Source: Streptomyces sp. RPA4-2 (GTDB taxonomy: Bacteria > Actinomycetota > Actinomycetes > Streptomycetales > Streptomycetaceae). From it: a stretch of DNA of 64,000 bases. Below the pieces are notes generated by a model. That model ran no database searches and was not told the origin of the DNA. It saw only the letters and a list, made by a program, of their open reading frames with translations. Position 1 is the first letter of the stretch; every line of letters starts with the position of its first letter. The stretch lies in the NCBI RefSeq assembly GCF_012273515.2, contig NZ_CP050975.2, positions 3,286,001 through 3,350,000 on the forward strand, read 5' to 3'. Positions 36,331 to 45,506 of this stretch are shown here, piece by piece. A program made the position numbers and the translations under genes.

Positions 36331-36567
36331 ATGCCTAGGGAAATGACGTATCCCTGCTGTACGTGCGGATCGGACCAGCCGCACCGACAGCCCCGGGACG
36401 ACCGGGAACGGGACATCATCCGCGAACTGACGCACGCAAGAACGCCCCACGCCTACGTCGACGACTACTGGATCTGCGGTCGCACCGACTACGACTGCCG
36501 CAACATCCGGCACGCGTGGCGGGTCAAGCCGTTCGACCCGCCACGCAAGATGCCCGAACCGGACTGA
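36331..36567 (+). CDS. Small cysteine-rich protein, function unknown
   Basis: A 78-residue hydrophilic protein beginning MPREMTYPCCTCGSDQPH. It has five Cys: a CCTC cluster near the N-terminus and two further ones (YWICGR and YDCRN), arranged like a zinc ribbon. The C-terminus WRVKPFDPPRKMPEPD looks conserved in other Streptomyces proteins I have seen. Starts at ATG 36331 and ATG 36343 are both possible; neither has a strong ribosome site. It is convergent with the DsbA-like gene, with 21 bp between the stops. Confidence 0.65.
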   Translation: MPREMTYPCCTCGSDQPHRQPRDDRERDIIRELTHARTPHAYVDDYWICGRTDYDCRNIRHAWRVKPFDPPRKMPEPD

Positions 36568-36588
36568 CGCACCGGCCGCCCGGACGGC

Positions 36589-37245
36589 TCAGAGGTTGCT
36601 GAAGTCCGGGCCGGCCGTCCGCGTCCGCTTGATCTCGTAGAAGCCGGGCGTGGAGGCGACGAGCAGCGCGCCGTCCCACAGCCTGGCCGCGGCGTCGCCC
36701 TTGGGGGTCGGGGTGACGACCGGGCCGAAGAAGGCGATCTGCTCGCCGTCGTCGCCGGGGAGCGCGATCACCGGGGTGCCGACCTCCTGGCCGACCTTGT
36801 CGATGCCCTCCTTGTGGGAGGCGCGCAGCTCGGCGTCGAACTCGAAGTCCTCCTGGTCGGCGTAGTCGATCAGGGAGGCCGGCAGACCGACGTCGGCGAG
36901 CGCGCCGGCGACCGCCTCGACGGTCGGGCCCTCGCCCTGGTTGTGGATCCGGGTGCCGAGCGCGGTGTAGAGCGGGCCGAGGACGTCCTCGCCGTGCTTC
37001 TGCCACGCGGCGGTGACCACCCGGATCGGCTTCCAGGCCTTGGTGGCGAGCATCTCCCGGTACTCCTCGGGGAGCGTGTCCAGCTTGTCCTCGTTCAGCA
37101 CCGCGAGGCTCATGATGTGCCAGCGGACCTCGATGTCCCGGACCTTCTCCACTTCCAGGACCCAGCGCGAGGTCATCCAGGCCCAGGGGCACAGCGGGTC
37201 GAACCAGAAGTCGACGGGGGTCTTGCCGGAGATGGTCTCGGACAT
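36589..37245 (-). CDS. DsbA-family mycothiol-dependent oxidoreductase (Rv2466c type)
   Basis: A 218-residue thioredoxin-fold protein with an alpha-helical insert. The active-site segment is FWFDPLCPWAWMTSRW. The motif is CPWA, so the second Cys of the CPWC form known from Rv2466c is missing, which implies a one-thiol (mycothiol-assisted) mechanism. The cis-Pro loop is EVGTPVIALPG. Relatives reduce mycothiol disulfides or nitro compounds. The ATG at 37245 has GAGGAG five bases upstream; an earlier in-frame start is less likely. Confidence 0.85.
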   Translation of the reverse strand: MSETISGKTPVDFWFDPLCPWAWMTSRWVLEVEKVRDIEVRWHIMSLAVLNEDKLDTLPEEYREMLATKAWKPIRVVTAAWQKHGEDVLGPLYTALGTRIHNQGEGPTVEAVAGALADVGLPASLIDYADQEDFEFDAELRASHKEGIDKVGQEVGTPVIALPGDDGEQIAFFGPVVTPTPKGDAAARLWDGALLVASTPGFYEIKRTRTAGPDFSNL

Positions 37246-37439
37246 GGTTCTCCTCAAAGGGTCCTCTTTTTCCGGCCAACACCACGGGGCCCCTGCTCAT
37301 TCCCGCCGGGTGCTTCGCGCCTCCGGGCCGAAGACCCCATTCCCGGCCGCCCTGAAGGCCGGGATTCCCTGCGAAGATCAGGGGATGGGAGGATCTCTCC
37401 CGTTCACACATGTCTATGACGCCATGAGGGAGTGCCGCC

Positions 37440-40031
37440 GTGCCCGGTGAGAATCTGTCCCGCGACGAGGCCCAGGAGCGGGCAGCCCTGCTGTCCGTGG
37501 ACGGGTACGAGGTCTCCCTCGACCTGCGATCCGCCGTGGGCGCCGCCGAGGCCGGAGCGCGTACGTTCCGCTCGGTCACCACGATCCGCTTCCGCTGTGC
37601 CGAGCCCGGCGCCGCGAGCTTCGCCGACCTGATCGCACCGAGCGTCACGGCCGTCTCGCTCAACGGCAGGGACCTCGACCCCGGCGAGGTCTTCGACGGC
37701 ACCCGCATCCGGCTGGAGGACCTCGCCGCGGAGAACGAGCTGGTGGTCGACGCCCAGTGCGCCTACTCCCGCACCGGCGAGGGCATGCACCGCTTCGTCG
37801 ACCCCGAGGACGGCGAGACCTACCTCTACACCCAGTACGAGCCCGCCGACTCGCGGCGCGTCTTCGCCAACTTCGAGCAGCCCGACCTCAAGGCGCCCTT
37901 CCGCTTCGAGGTGCGGGCCCCCGAGGGCTGGGTCGTGTGGAGCAACGGCGTCGGTGAACTCACGGACGGGGTGTGGCAGTTCGCCGAGACGAAGCCGATC
38001 TCGACGTACATCACGGCGGTCGTGGCGGGCCCGTACCACTATGTGACGGACAGCTACTCCCGCACCTTCGACGACGGTACGACGCTGGAGATCCCGCTCG
38101 GCGCGATGTGCCGCAAGGGCCTGGCCCCCCACTTCGACGCGGACGACGTCTTCCTCGTCACCAAGCAGGGTCTGGACTTCTTCCACGACCACTTCGACTA
38201 CCCGTACCCCTTCGGCAAGTACGACCAGGCGTTCGTGCCCGAGTACAACCTCGGCGCGATGGAGAACCCGGGACTCGTCACCTTCCGTGAGGAGTACATC
38301 TTCCGCGGCAAGGTCACGCAGGCGTCGTACGAGGGCCGGGCGAACGTCATCCTGCACGAGATGGCGCACATGTGGTTCGGCGACCTCGTCACCATGGAGT
38401 GGTGGGACGACCTGTGGCTCAAGGAGTCCTTCGCCGACTTCATGGGCGCGTTCGCGCTGGTCGGGGCCACCCGCTTCGAGGACGGCTGGATCACCTTCGC
38501 CAACCGCCGCAAGGCCTGGGCCTACCGCGCCGACCAGCTGCCGTCCACGCACCCGATCACGGCCGACATCCGCGACCTGCAGGACGCCAAGCTCAACTTC
38601 GACGGCATCACGTACGCCAAGGGCGCCTCGGTGCTCAAACAGCTCGTCGCGTACGTCGGCCAGGACGCGTTCCTGGAGGGCGCGCGCCGGTACTTCAAGC
38701 GCAACGCGTACGGCAACACGCGCCTGGGCGACCTGCTGTCCGCGCTGGAGGAGACCAGCGGGCGCGATCTGGCCGCCTGGTCACGGGCGTGGCTGCAGAC
38801 CGCCGGGGTCAACTCGCTGACTCCGCAGGTGATCCTGGACGCGGACGGACGGGTCGCCGAGCTGTCCGTGCTCCAGGAGGCGGCCGAGTCGCATCCCGAA
38901 CTGCGCCCGCACCGCGTCGCGGTGGGCCTCTACCGGCGCGGGACCGGGCCGGACGGACAGCCCGGTCCCCTGGTGCGCTACGCGCGCGCCGAGACGGACG
39001 TCGACGGCCCGCGCACGGTGGTCGGGGAACTCGTCGGCGCCGATGCGCCGGAGCTGGTCCTCGTCAACGACGACGACCTGACCTACTGCAAGATCCGCTT
39101 CGACGAGAACTCGCTGGCCACGCTGCGGGAGCTGCTCGGCGACATCACCGACCCGCTCGCCCGCGCGCTGTGCTGGTCGGCGCTGTGGAACCTGACCCGG
39201 GACGGGCTCATGCCCGCCCGGGACTTCGTCGGCCTGGTGCTGCGCTTCGCGGGCCGCGAGTCGGACATCGGCGTGCTCCAGATGCTGCACGCGTGGGCCG
39301 ACTCCGCGCTCACCCACTACACGGCGCCGGACTGGCGGGCGACCGGCGGGCGGCTCCTCGCCCAGGGCGCCCTCAAGGAGCTCCGGCTCGCCGCGCCCGG
39401 CAGCCAGCACCAGCTCACCTGGGCCCGTTTCTTCGCGGCGGTCGCGTCCGAGCGGGCCGACCTGCAGCTGCTCCAGGACCTGCTGGACGGCACGGCGAAG
39501 ATCGACGGCCTGGACGTCGACCAGGAGCTGCGCTGGGCGTTGCTGGAACCGCTGGCCGCGCACGGGATCGCCGACGAGTCCGCGCTGGCCGCCGAGCTGG
39601 CCCGCGACGACACGGCCTCCGGCAAGCGCCACCAGGTCCGCTGCCTCGCGGCCCGTCCGTCGGCGGCGGTCAAGGCGCAGGCCTGGGCCCAGGTCGTCGA
39701 GTCGGACGCGCTGTCGAACGCGCTCGTGGAGGCGACCATCGCGGGCTTCACCCAGCCCTCGCAGCGCGAGCTGCTCGCCCCGTACGCCGGGAAGTACTTC
39801 GCCGCCATCGAGCGGATCTGGGCCGAGCGGTCCATCCAGATCGGCATGGACGTGGTGAAGGGGCTGTTCCCCTCCCTGCAGGACTCCCAGGAGACCCTGG
39901 ACGCGACGGACGCGTGGCTGACGGCACACGAGAGCGCGGCGCCGGCCCTGCGCCGTCTGGTCCTCGAGGCCCGCGACGACCTGGCACGGGCGCTGCGCGG
40001 ACAGCGGCGCGACGCGGCGACCGCCGGCTGA
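37440..40031 (+). CDS. pepN: Aminopeptidase N, M1 family (copy 1)
   Basis: An 863-residue zinc aminopeptidase. The exopeptidase motif is GAMENPG and the zinc motif is H306-E-M-A-H310 with the third ligand Glu in LWLKESFADFMG. The N-terminal beta domain and the C-terminal ERAP1-like helical domain are both present. The start is GTG (VPGENLSRDEAQERAALL). The gene at 53087 is a paralogue with the usual GAMENAG. The Ala-to-Pro change beside the substrate-binding loop could alter specificity. It releases N-terminal residues from cytosolic peptides, downstream of proteases such as Clp. Confidence 0.94.
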   Translation: MPGENLSRDEAQERAALLSVDGYEVSLDLRSAVGAAEAGARTFRSVTTIRFRCAEPGAASFADLIAPSVTAVSLNGRDLDPGEVFDGTRIRLEDLAAENELVVDAQCAYSRTGEGMHRFVDPEDGETYLYTQYEPADSRRVFANFEQPDLKAPFRFEVRAPEGWVVWSNGVGELTDGVWQFAETKPISTYITAVVAGPYHYVTDSYSRTFDDGTTLEIPLGAMCRKGLAPHFDADDVFLVTKQGLDFFHDHFDYPYPFGKYDQAFVPEYNLGAMENPGLVTFREEYIFRGKVTQASYEGRANVILHEMAHMWFGDLVTMEWWDDLWLKESFADFMGAFALVGATRFEDGWITFANRRKAWAYRADQLPSTHPITADIRDLQDAKLNFDGITYAKGASVLKQLVAYVGQDAFLEGARRYFKRNAYGNTRLGDLLSALEETSGRDLAAWSRAWLQTAGVNSLTPQVILDADGRVAELSVLQEAAESHPELRPHRVAVGLYRRGTGPDGQPGPLVRYARAETDVDGPRTVVGELVGADAPELVLVNDDDLTYCKIRFDENSLATLRELLGDITDPLARALCWSALWNLTRDGLMPARDFVGLVLRFAGRESDIGVLQMLHAWADSALTHYTAPDWRATGGRLLAQGALKELRLAAPGSQHQLTWARFFAAVASERADLQLLQDLLDGTAKIDGLDVDQELRWALLEPLAAHGIADESALAAELARDDTASGKRHQVRCLAARPSAAVKAQAWAQVVESDALSNALVEATIAGFTQPSQRELLAPYAGKYFAAIERIWAERSIQIGMDVVKGLFPSLQDSQETLDATDAWLTAHESAAPALRRLVLEARDDLARALRGQRRDAATAG

Positions 40032-40076
40032 GACGGGCGGACGCCGACGGACCCGGAGGGGTCCGACCCGCGGCAC

Positions 40077-40110
40077 CAGAGGGGCACCGGTTCCGGCCGG
40101 TGCCCCTCTG
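40077..40110 (+). terminator. Terminator after pepN copy 1
   Basis: A perfect 14-bp stem (CAGAGGGGCACCGG and complement) with a TTCCGG loop, 45 bp past the stop codon. Confidence 0.8.
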
Positions 40111-40298
40111 CCATGGGCACCACCGGTACGGGTGGTTACGAAATTCAGGTATGCAGAGCCGTAACCCCTACTAGTCCCCATCCGGACCAGCGCCTTTCGG
40201 CAGTCGAACGCCCGTACTTTAGGACGAGCTTGTCCGCATTTGTCGACAGGCGTGTAACAGCGGTTAGGGGACGGATCGGGCGCGGAAAACCCCCGTGC

Positions 40299-41353
40299 AT
40301 GAACCACAACACCCCGCTCTCCCCCCGCCCCCTGCGTCACCTCTCCGACGTCCGGCGCCGGGTGCTGACGACCGCCCAGCTGCGTGCCCGCGGCGTCACC
40401 GCCGCCGGGGCGAGCGAACAGTGCTTAAGCCGGGCGGACCCTGGCAGCAGTTCCTTCCGGGTGTCTTCCTCCTCCACGCCGTACCGCCCACCACCGAGGA
40501 ACGCCTGCACGCGGTCCTGCTGTTCGCCGCCCGCACCCCCGCGACGGCACCCGCGACCGCGATCCCCGTCCAGCCGGGCGCCGAGGAGCCGCACGCCCCC
40601 CAGCCCTACACGGACGCGCTGATCACCGGCCTCGCCGCCCTCACCCTGTACGGCTTCACGTCGGCCCCGTCCCTGCTCTCCCTCGACAGGATCGACGTCC
40701 TGGTGCCCCGGCTGCGCCGGCTGCGCTCGCAGGGCTGCGCCCGCATCGTCCGCACCGCCGCCCTTCCCGCCCCCTCCTACGTCACCGGTGTCCCGGTCGC
40801 CCCGGTCCCGCGCGCCCTCGCCGACGCGGTGGCGGAGCTGACGGACGCGGACGCGGTACGCCGTCTGCTGACCGAGGCGGTACGCGGCGGCCACTGCGAT
40901 CCGGCGGTGGTGGTGCGGGAGCTGACGCAGGCCCGGCTGCTGAGCCGGCCGCACGTGGTGGGCGCCGTCGACTCCCTGCTGGCCGAGGGACGCACCGTCG
41001 CGGAGGAACGGCTCTACCGGATGGTCCGTGAGCACGGTCTGCCCGAGCCGGTCTGGAACGTGGACCTCCATCTGCCGGGCGGCCCTCACCTGGGCGGCCT
41101 CGACGCCTACTGGCCGGACCAGGCGGTGGCCCTGGAGCTGGACACCCGGGCTCCCCGCCAGGACGAGGACGCCCTCGGGTCGGAGTACGCCCGCAAGCGC
41201 GAGCACCTGGAGCGTCTGGGCATCACGGTCGTCCACGTCACGCCGAAGAAGCTCCGTGACGCGATCCAGCAGCAGGCGACGGTCGTCCGGACCGCCCTGA
41301 TGGCGGCGAGCGACCGTGAACCCGCGGCGTATGTCGTGGTGCTGCCCCGGTAG
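40299..41353 (+). pseudogene. AbiEi-like antitoxin-domain protein, frameshifted near the 5' end
   Basis: The 5' frame starts at ATG 40299 (MNHNTPLSPRPLRHLSDVRR) and continues RVLTTAQLRARGVTAAGASEQC, a winged-helix like the AbiEi N-terminal domain. The frame is lost at about 40421-40428 (TGCTTAAG). The next frame goes on as KPGGPWQQFLPGVFLLH, which completes the domain, and then runs as about 300 further residues. These include AEERLYRMVREHGLPEPVWN and a C-terminal part resembling a restriction-endonuclease-like DUF559 fold (VALELDTRAP, HLERLGITVVHVT). One base is missing, or two are extra, and no long homopolymer is at the site. An internal GTG could start a shortened protein. Confidence 0.75.
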
Positions 41354-41385
41354 GGAGGGACCGGCCGGGCGGCAGGAGGGGAGCG

Positions 41386-41413
41386 GAGGGGCCACCGGGG
41401 CCGGTGGCCCCTC
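41386..41413 (+). terminator. Terminator after the AbiEi-like gene
   Basis: A 13-bp self-complementary run (GAGGGGCCACCGG and complement, two bases apart), 33 bp past the stop codon. It lies between convergent genes and may serve both. Confidence 0.7.
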
Positions 41414-41528
41414 CTCGTGCGTGCGGGCGCGGACCCGGGTCCGGGCGGCGGCTACGCGGGGCAGTACTCCGCGTCGATCACCGCGTCGCCGTCCCCCGAC
41501 TGAGCGGCTTGGGACGGTTGAGTGGGAT

Positions 41529-43301
41529 TCAGCCCTTCTTCAGTACCAGCTCCGTGTTGCGGTCGCCCGAGGTGCCGCTCAGCACGGTGCTCCGGCCCGG
41601 CGCGTTGAAGGAGAGCTCCCGGTAGAGCGCCGCCAGGCCCGTCTGGCTCAGGTCGGAGAAGTCCGTGCGGTGCGGGGCGGCGGACTCGATGAGAGTGGTG
41701 AAGAGGGAGAGCGTGCCGTCCTTGTTGTCGACCAGTTCGACGATGCGGGCCAGGTGCGGGAAGTCGACGTGCGAGGCGGTGTTGATCTCCCAGAAGGACC
41801 CGTTGCCCGGCGCGGAGTGCGGGATGATCTCGTTCTTGTGGGTGTGGCCGTTCACCCAGGCCAGGACGTTGCGGTGCTTGGAGAGCGCGGCGACGACCTC
41901 CTCGCCGCCGTGGCGCTGCTCGCTGGGGTGGGCGGGGTCCTTGCGGCGGTTGCGCATGGACTTGCTGGTGTGGTGGCTGAAGACGATCGCGTACGAGTCC
42001 TTGTTCTCGGTCAGCGTCCGCTCCAGCCACTTTAGCTGCGCCGTGCCGACGGAGCCCTCGTAGTGGCCGCCCGGGTCGGTGGTGTCGAGGCTGATGCCGA
42101 GGACGTCGTCGGCGATCCGGAAGGCGTAGTACTGGGTGCCCTCGGTGAGGTTCGCCTCCGAGTAGCCGTGGCCGACCGGGCCCGGTCCGGTGTGCGCCGG
42201 GTCGAGGTGCGCCTTGAGGTACTCGGCGGGGGTGAAGGGGGCGCGCGAGTGGTCGGGGGTGACCGACCTGAGCTGCCGCGCGTGCGCCTTGAGCAGGTCC
42301 CGGAGCTGGGTGCCCTTGGGGTCCTTGTCGTTCTTGATGGCGGCGCGCAGGTCGACGCTCTGCGAGGCGGGCAGGCTCATCAGCTTCTTGCCGCCGACGG
42401 CGAACTCGGCGAGGAAGGAGTCGCCGTGCCGGTAGCAGCCCAGCGGCAGCGCGTCGTGGTTGCCCACGGTGGAGTACCAGGGCAGGCCGAGACCCGGGCT
42501 GCGCAGTTCGCGGATGGCGGCGGCCAGGAAGCCGTGGAGGTGCGGGAAGCCGCGCTGCTTGTCGGCGTCGCGGACGGTCCCGTCGGGCTGCCAGTACGTC
42601 TTGATGCCGCTGTTCTGGACGCCCTCGTAGTGGCGCGGGTCACCGCTGTTGGGCCGGATGCGGCCACCGCTCATGACCTTGAGGAACCAGTCCAGCTCCG
42701 TCTTGGAGTTGTTGTCCGTGTTGTCCCCGGTGGTGATCACGAAGTGCAGCGGGGAGCCGGTGACGGGGGCTCCCCGCAGCGAGTTGACCCGCTCGACGAG
42801 CGAGACGGCGCCCGCGACGGTCAGCGCCTCCTGCGGACGCCAGGCGTTCGCGGCGCCCGAGCGCAGGAACTCCAGCCGCAGCGGATGCTGGACGTCGATC
42901 AGATGCAGGTCGGTGAACTGTACGAAGGAGGCGAGCGCGGTGCGCCGCTCGGCCCGGCCGGCCTTGGCCGACGCCAGCTCGCCGCGCACCACCCGCTTCC
43001 AGGCGGGGCCGTCGCCGAGCCGCTGGTAACCCCCGGTGCCGGTGTGCGGCGCGGCGACGCTCTGCAGGGTGGTGCCACGCTCGTACGGCGCGAGGGGAGC
43101 GGGTGGCGCCTTGCGGGATGCGGCGACGGGGGCCTCGCCGGCGTCGGCGGCATGCGCCCCGCCCGCGTCGGCGGCGTGAGCCTCGGAGTCGGGCCGCAGG
43201 GCGTAGCCGATGCCCGCGGACAGGGTCACCGCCCCGGTCGCGGCGAGGAGGGTACGGCGGTTCATGGCGGCGGCGGTGGCGACAGAGCGTATGCGCGGCA
43301 T
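41529..43301 (-). CDS. Tat-exported metallophosphoesterase
   Basis: A 590-residue protein. The N-terminus MPRIRSVATAAAMNRRTLLA, with a following ATGAVTLSAGIGYAL, looks like a twin-arginine signal. Calcineurin-type metal motifs are in order: FTDLHLIDVQHP (DxH), ITTGDNTDNNSK (GDxxD), STVGNHDALPLG (GNHD), IVFSHHTS and WVNGHTHKNEI (GHxH). This resembles a family of actinobacterial metallophosphoesterases with Tat signals; the substrate is unknown. ATG 43301 follows GGGGAG; an earlier start would bury the signal peptide. It is convergent with the AbiEi-like gene. Confidence 0.9.
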   Translation of the reverse strand: MPRIRSVATAAAMNRRTLLAATGAVTLSAGIGYALRPDSEAHAADAGGAHAADAGEAPVAASRKAPPAPLAPYERGTTLQSVAAPHTGTGGYQRLGDGPAWKRVVRGELASAKAGRAERRTALASFVQFTDLHLIDVQHPLRLEFLRSGAANAWRPQEALTVAGAVSLVERVNSLRGAPVTGSPLHFVITTGDNTDNNSKTELDWFLKVMSGGRIRPNSGDPRHYEGVQNSGIKTYWQPDGTVRDADKQRGFPHLHGFLAAAIRELRSPGLGLPWYSTVGNHDALPLGCYRHGDSFLAEFAVGGKKLMSLPASQSVDLRAAIKNDKDPKGTQLRDLLKAHARQLRSVTPDHSRAPFTPAEYLKAHLDPAHTGPGPVGHGYSEANLTEGTQYYAFRIADDVLGISLDTTDPGGHYEGSVGTAQLKWLERTLTENKDSYAIVFSHHTSKSMRNRRKDPAHPSEQRHGGEEVVAALSKHRNVLAWVNGHTHKNEIIPHSAPGNGSFWEINTASHVDFPHLARIVELVDNKDGTLSLFTTLIESAAPHRTDFSDLSQTGLAALYRELSFNAPGRSTVLSGTSGDRNTELVLKKG

Positions 43302-43501
43302 GGCGCGATCTCCCCGAGTGCGAACGCGTCGACAGTGGTCGCGGGGGGCTCGTTGCGGTAACTCCCCGCTCACTCTGGATCGTTGGCACCTGGGGTGACC
43401 TGGACGTTAACTCGACGGCAACGCCCGACACCGATCACCGTACGTGGATCTTGGGCTACCCTGCGCGTCCATGGAGCTCTCCCCGGACGGCCGGGAGGCG
43501 G

Positions 43502-44014
43502 TCACTCCGTGTTCATTTTCCGGGGTAGTGAACCGTGGCCGCGGTCGGACCCGGCCCGGCCCGCGGGCCGGGCCGCACGCCCGAGCGCCGGTCGCTCGCG
43601 CCAGAGTTCCAGGCCTGTGTCGACCAGCCCGACCCGTTCGAGCGACGGCACCTCGTCGAGGGGGTACCAGGCCGCCATGTCGGTGGAGCCGTCCGTCTCG
43701 TGGCGGAGGTCGCCGCCGGTGATCCGGGCCTCGTAGACGATCCGGAGGCCGTGGAAGTCGGTGGCGCCGCCCATCCGGCGCGGGTGGGTGCGCAACTGGG
43801 AGTCGATGCCGAGCAGCGCGACCGGTTCGACGGCGTACCCCGTCTCCTCGTCGACCTCGCGGACGACGGTGTCGTAGGGGTCCTCTCCGTGGTCCATGCC
43901 ACCGCCCGGCAGGGTCCACCGCCTGGTCCCGTCGCCCGCGACCCACCGGGCCAACAGCATCTGCCCGTCCCGCACGCATACGGCGTAGGCCGCCACCCTC
44001 AACTGCTTCGGCAT
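43502..44014 (-). CDS. NUDIX hydrolase
   Basis: A 170-residue protein with a complete Nudix box GGGMDHGEDPYDTVVREVDE followed by ETG (about residues 37-59), preceded by RRWTLP. It hydrolyses a nucleoside diphosphate linked to another moiety; the substrate cannot be named. The last 30 residues are rich in Arg, Ala and Gly. It lies 9 bp after the PNPOx-like gene on the same strand, so the two are likely co-transcribed with the VOC gene. Confidence 0.9.
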   Translation of the reverse strand: MPKQLRVAAYAVCVRDGQMLLARWVAGDGTRRWTLPGGGMDHGEDPYDTVVREVDEETGYAVEPVALLGIDSQLRTHPRRMGGATDFHGLRIVYEARITGGDLRHETDGSTDMAAWYPLDEVPSLERVGLVDTGLELWRERPALGRAARPAGRAGSDRGHGSLPRKMNTE

Positions 44015-44023
44015 GCCCAGACG

Positions 44024-44902
44024 TTACGGCAGGGAGGGGTTGGCCGGAGAGTATTCGGGCGGCGACCAGCGCAGGGGGCTGCCCTCGGGCGTCTCGACGA
44101 CCCCGGTGACGGTGAAGCGGACCGTGCGCTCCCCGTCCGGGGCGTACGCGGCGCGGGCCGTGCCGGTGAGCCGGAGCACCGTTCCCGACGTCCAGTCCAG
44201 GAAGAGCAGTCCGGCCCTCGGGTCCGCCTCCAGGTTGCCGAGGGTCAGGAACATGGAGTTGCCGGGGTAGTCGCGCCAGCGCAGTTCGGAGGGGCCGTCG
44301 GCGTGGACGAAGCCCGGGTTGCCGCCCCGGTGGCTGGCGTCGGCGCCGTGCGCGTGGACGGTGGCCAGGAAGAAGGTGTCGGCGGCCTCGACGAGGGCGC
44401 GCTGCCGGGGGGAGAGCCCGCCGGAGCGGCGGGCCTCGCCCGGCCGGCGCCCGACCGTCTCGTAGGACTCCCTGCGCTGCAGGTACTTCGGACAGTTGGC
44501 GAAGACCCGGTCGGCCTCCACGGCGAACCCCCCGGCGGTGGGCCGGGACCGGCCGTTCAGGCGCATCCGGCGGCGGGTGCGCGGGTCGAGCGCGATCGTC
44601 CCGACGAGGGTGCCCTCGGCGGCGAGCGCGGCGGCGAGGGGGTCGTCCTCGGAGGGGCGGCCGGTCACCGAGATCTGCCGGACGCCGGTGGCCCGGACGA
44701 AGCCGGGCGGGCCCGTGAGCAGTGAGGCCCACACCGCGCCGGTGGCCGGGTCGGCCGCCCCGGCCACCAGCATCGGCTGCTGTTCGAGGAAGGCGGCGGC
44801 CACCGGGCGGATGCCCTGCCCGACCGCCTGTCCCACGTGGTCGGCGAGATCACGGACGCCGACCCGGTCCTGGACGGCGCGCGAGCCGGAGTGGTAGGTC
44901 AT
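44024..44902 (-). CDS. Pyridoxamine-5'-phosphate-oxidase-like flavin protein
   Basis: A 292-residue protein of the split-barrel FMN-binding fold. Typical strands are MLVAGAADPATGAVWASLLTG in the first half and TFFLATVHAHGADASHRGGNP with LRWRDYPGNSMFLTLGNLEADP in the second. These are two tandem barrel halves, of which the second has the likely FMN-contacting residues. Members bind FMN or F420 and reduce small molecules. It is 12 bp downstream of the VOC gene and 9 bp before the NUDIX gene. Confidence 0.85.
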   Translation of the reverse strand: MTYHSGSRAVQDRVGVRDLADHVGQAVGQGIRPVAAAFLEQQPMLVAGAADPATGAVWASLLTGPPGFVRATGVRQISVTGRPSEDDPLAAALAAEGTLVGTIALDPRTRRRMRLNGRSRPTAGGFAVEADRVFANCPKYLQRRESYETVGRRPGEARRSGGLSPRQRALVEAADTFFLATVHAHGADASHRGGNPGFVHADGPSELRWRDYPGNSMFLTLGNLEADPRAGLLFLDWTSGTVLRLTGTARAAYAPDGERTVRFTVTGVVETPEGSPLRWSPPEYSPANPSLP

Positions 44903-44914
44903 CTCGCCCTCCGT

Positions 44915-45376
44915 CTAGAAGAAACCGCAGGTCGGAGCGGACTCGGATGGTGCCGGTGCCCCTTCGGCGCCGGTCGGGGCGTAGACCTCCAGCCGGGTGC
45001 CGTCCGGGTCGTGGAAGAAGATGCCGCCGGACGCCGAGCCCTCGCGGTGGGCGACGACGCCCTCGTGGGCGAACGTGACGCCGTGGTCGCGCAGCGCCGT
45101 CTCGTACGTCCTGACCTGGTCGATCGAGTCCACTTCGAGGGCGAGGTGGTGGAGGCCGGCGCGGTCCTCGCCGTAGGGCCCCCGTGCCTGCTGCCAGAGC
45201 GTGAGGGCGGGACGGCCGTCCCCGTCCGAGGAGCCCAGGAACGCGTACCTGCGTTCCCCCTCCTCACCGTCCTTGCCCTCGGAGAGGAGGGCGAAGCCGA
45301 GCACGTCCCGGTAGAAGGCGAGCGAGCGGTCGAGGTCCGTGACGTTCAGGCCGACATGGCCGGTGCGCGGTGTCAT
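44915..45376 (-). CDS. VOC family (glyoxalase-like) protein
   Basis: A 153-residue protein with paired beta-alpha-beta-beta-beta modules: GHVGLNVTDLDRSLAFYRDV at the N-terminus, LHHLALEVDSIDQV in the middle and FFHDPDGTRLEVYAPTG towards the end. The His and Glu positions fit a metal-binding site. Family members act as glyoxalases, dioxygenases or antibiotic-binding proteins. ATG 45376 has GGAGG seven bases upstream. It is the first gene of a three-gene group with the PNPOx-like and NUDIX genes. Confidence 0.88.
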   Translation of the reverse strand: MTPRTGHVGLNVTDLDRSLAFYRDVLGFALLSEGKDGEEGERRYAFLGSSDGDGRPALTLWQQARGPYGEDRAGLHHLALEVDSIDQVRTYETALRDHGVTFAHEGVVAHREGSASGGIFFHDPDGTRLEVYAPTGAEGAPAPSESAPTCGFF

Positions 45377-45416
45377 GACTGTCCTCCGGGACGGTGGCGG
45401 CCCCCACATCGAGAGC

Positions 45417-45437
45417 TAACCTCTGTAAGCGAGGTTA
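45417..45437. promoter_or_regulatory. Inverted repeat in the VOC / CGNR divergent promoter
   Basis: TAACCTC-N7-GAGGTTA lies between the divergent VOC and CGNR genes, 40 bp before the VOC start and 70 bp before the preferred CGNR start. It is a good candidate operator; the CGNR protein itself may bind it. Confidence 0.55.
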
Positions 45438-45506
45438 AGGGTTAGAATGAGTAACGTCAACCAGTCACCTACTCTTGAACGGTTAGCCGCCGAAGGGAGC
45501 CCCACC

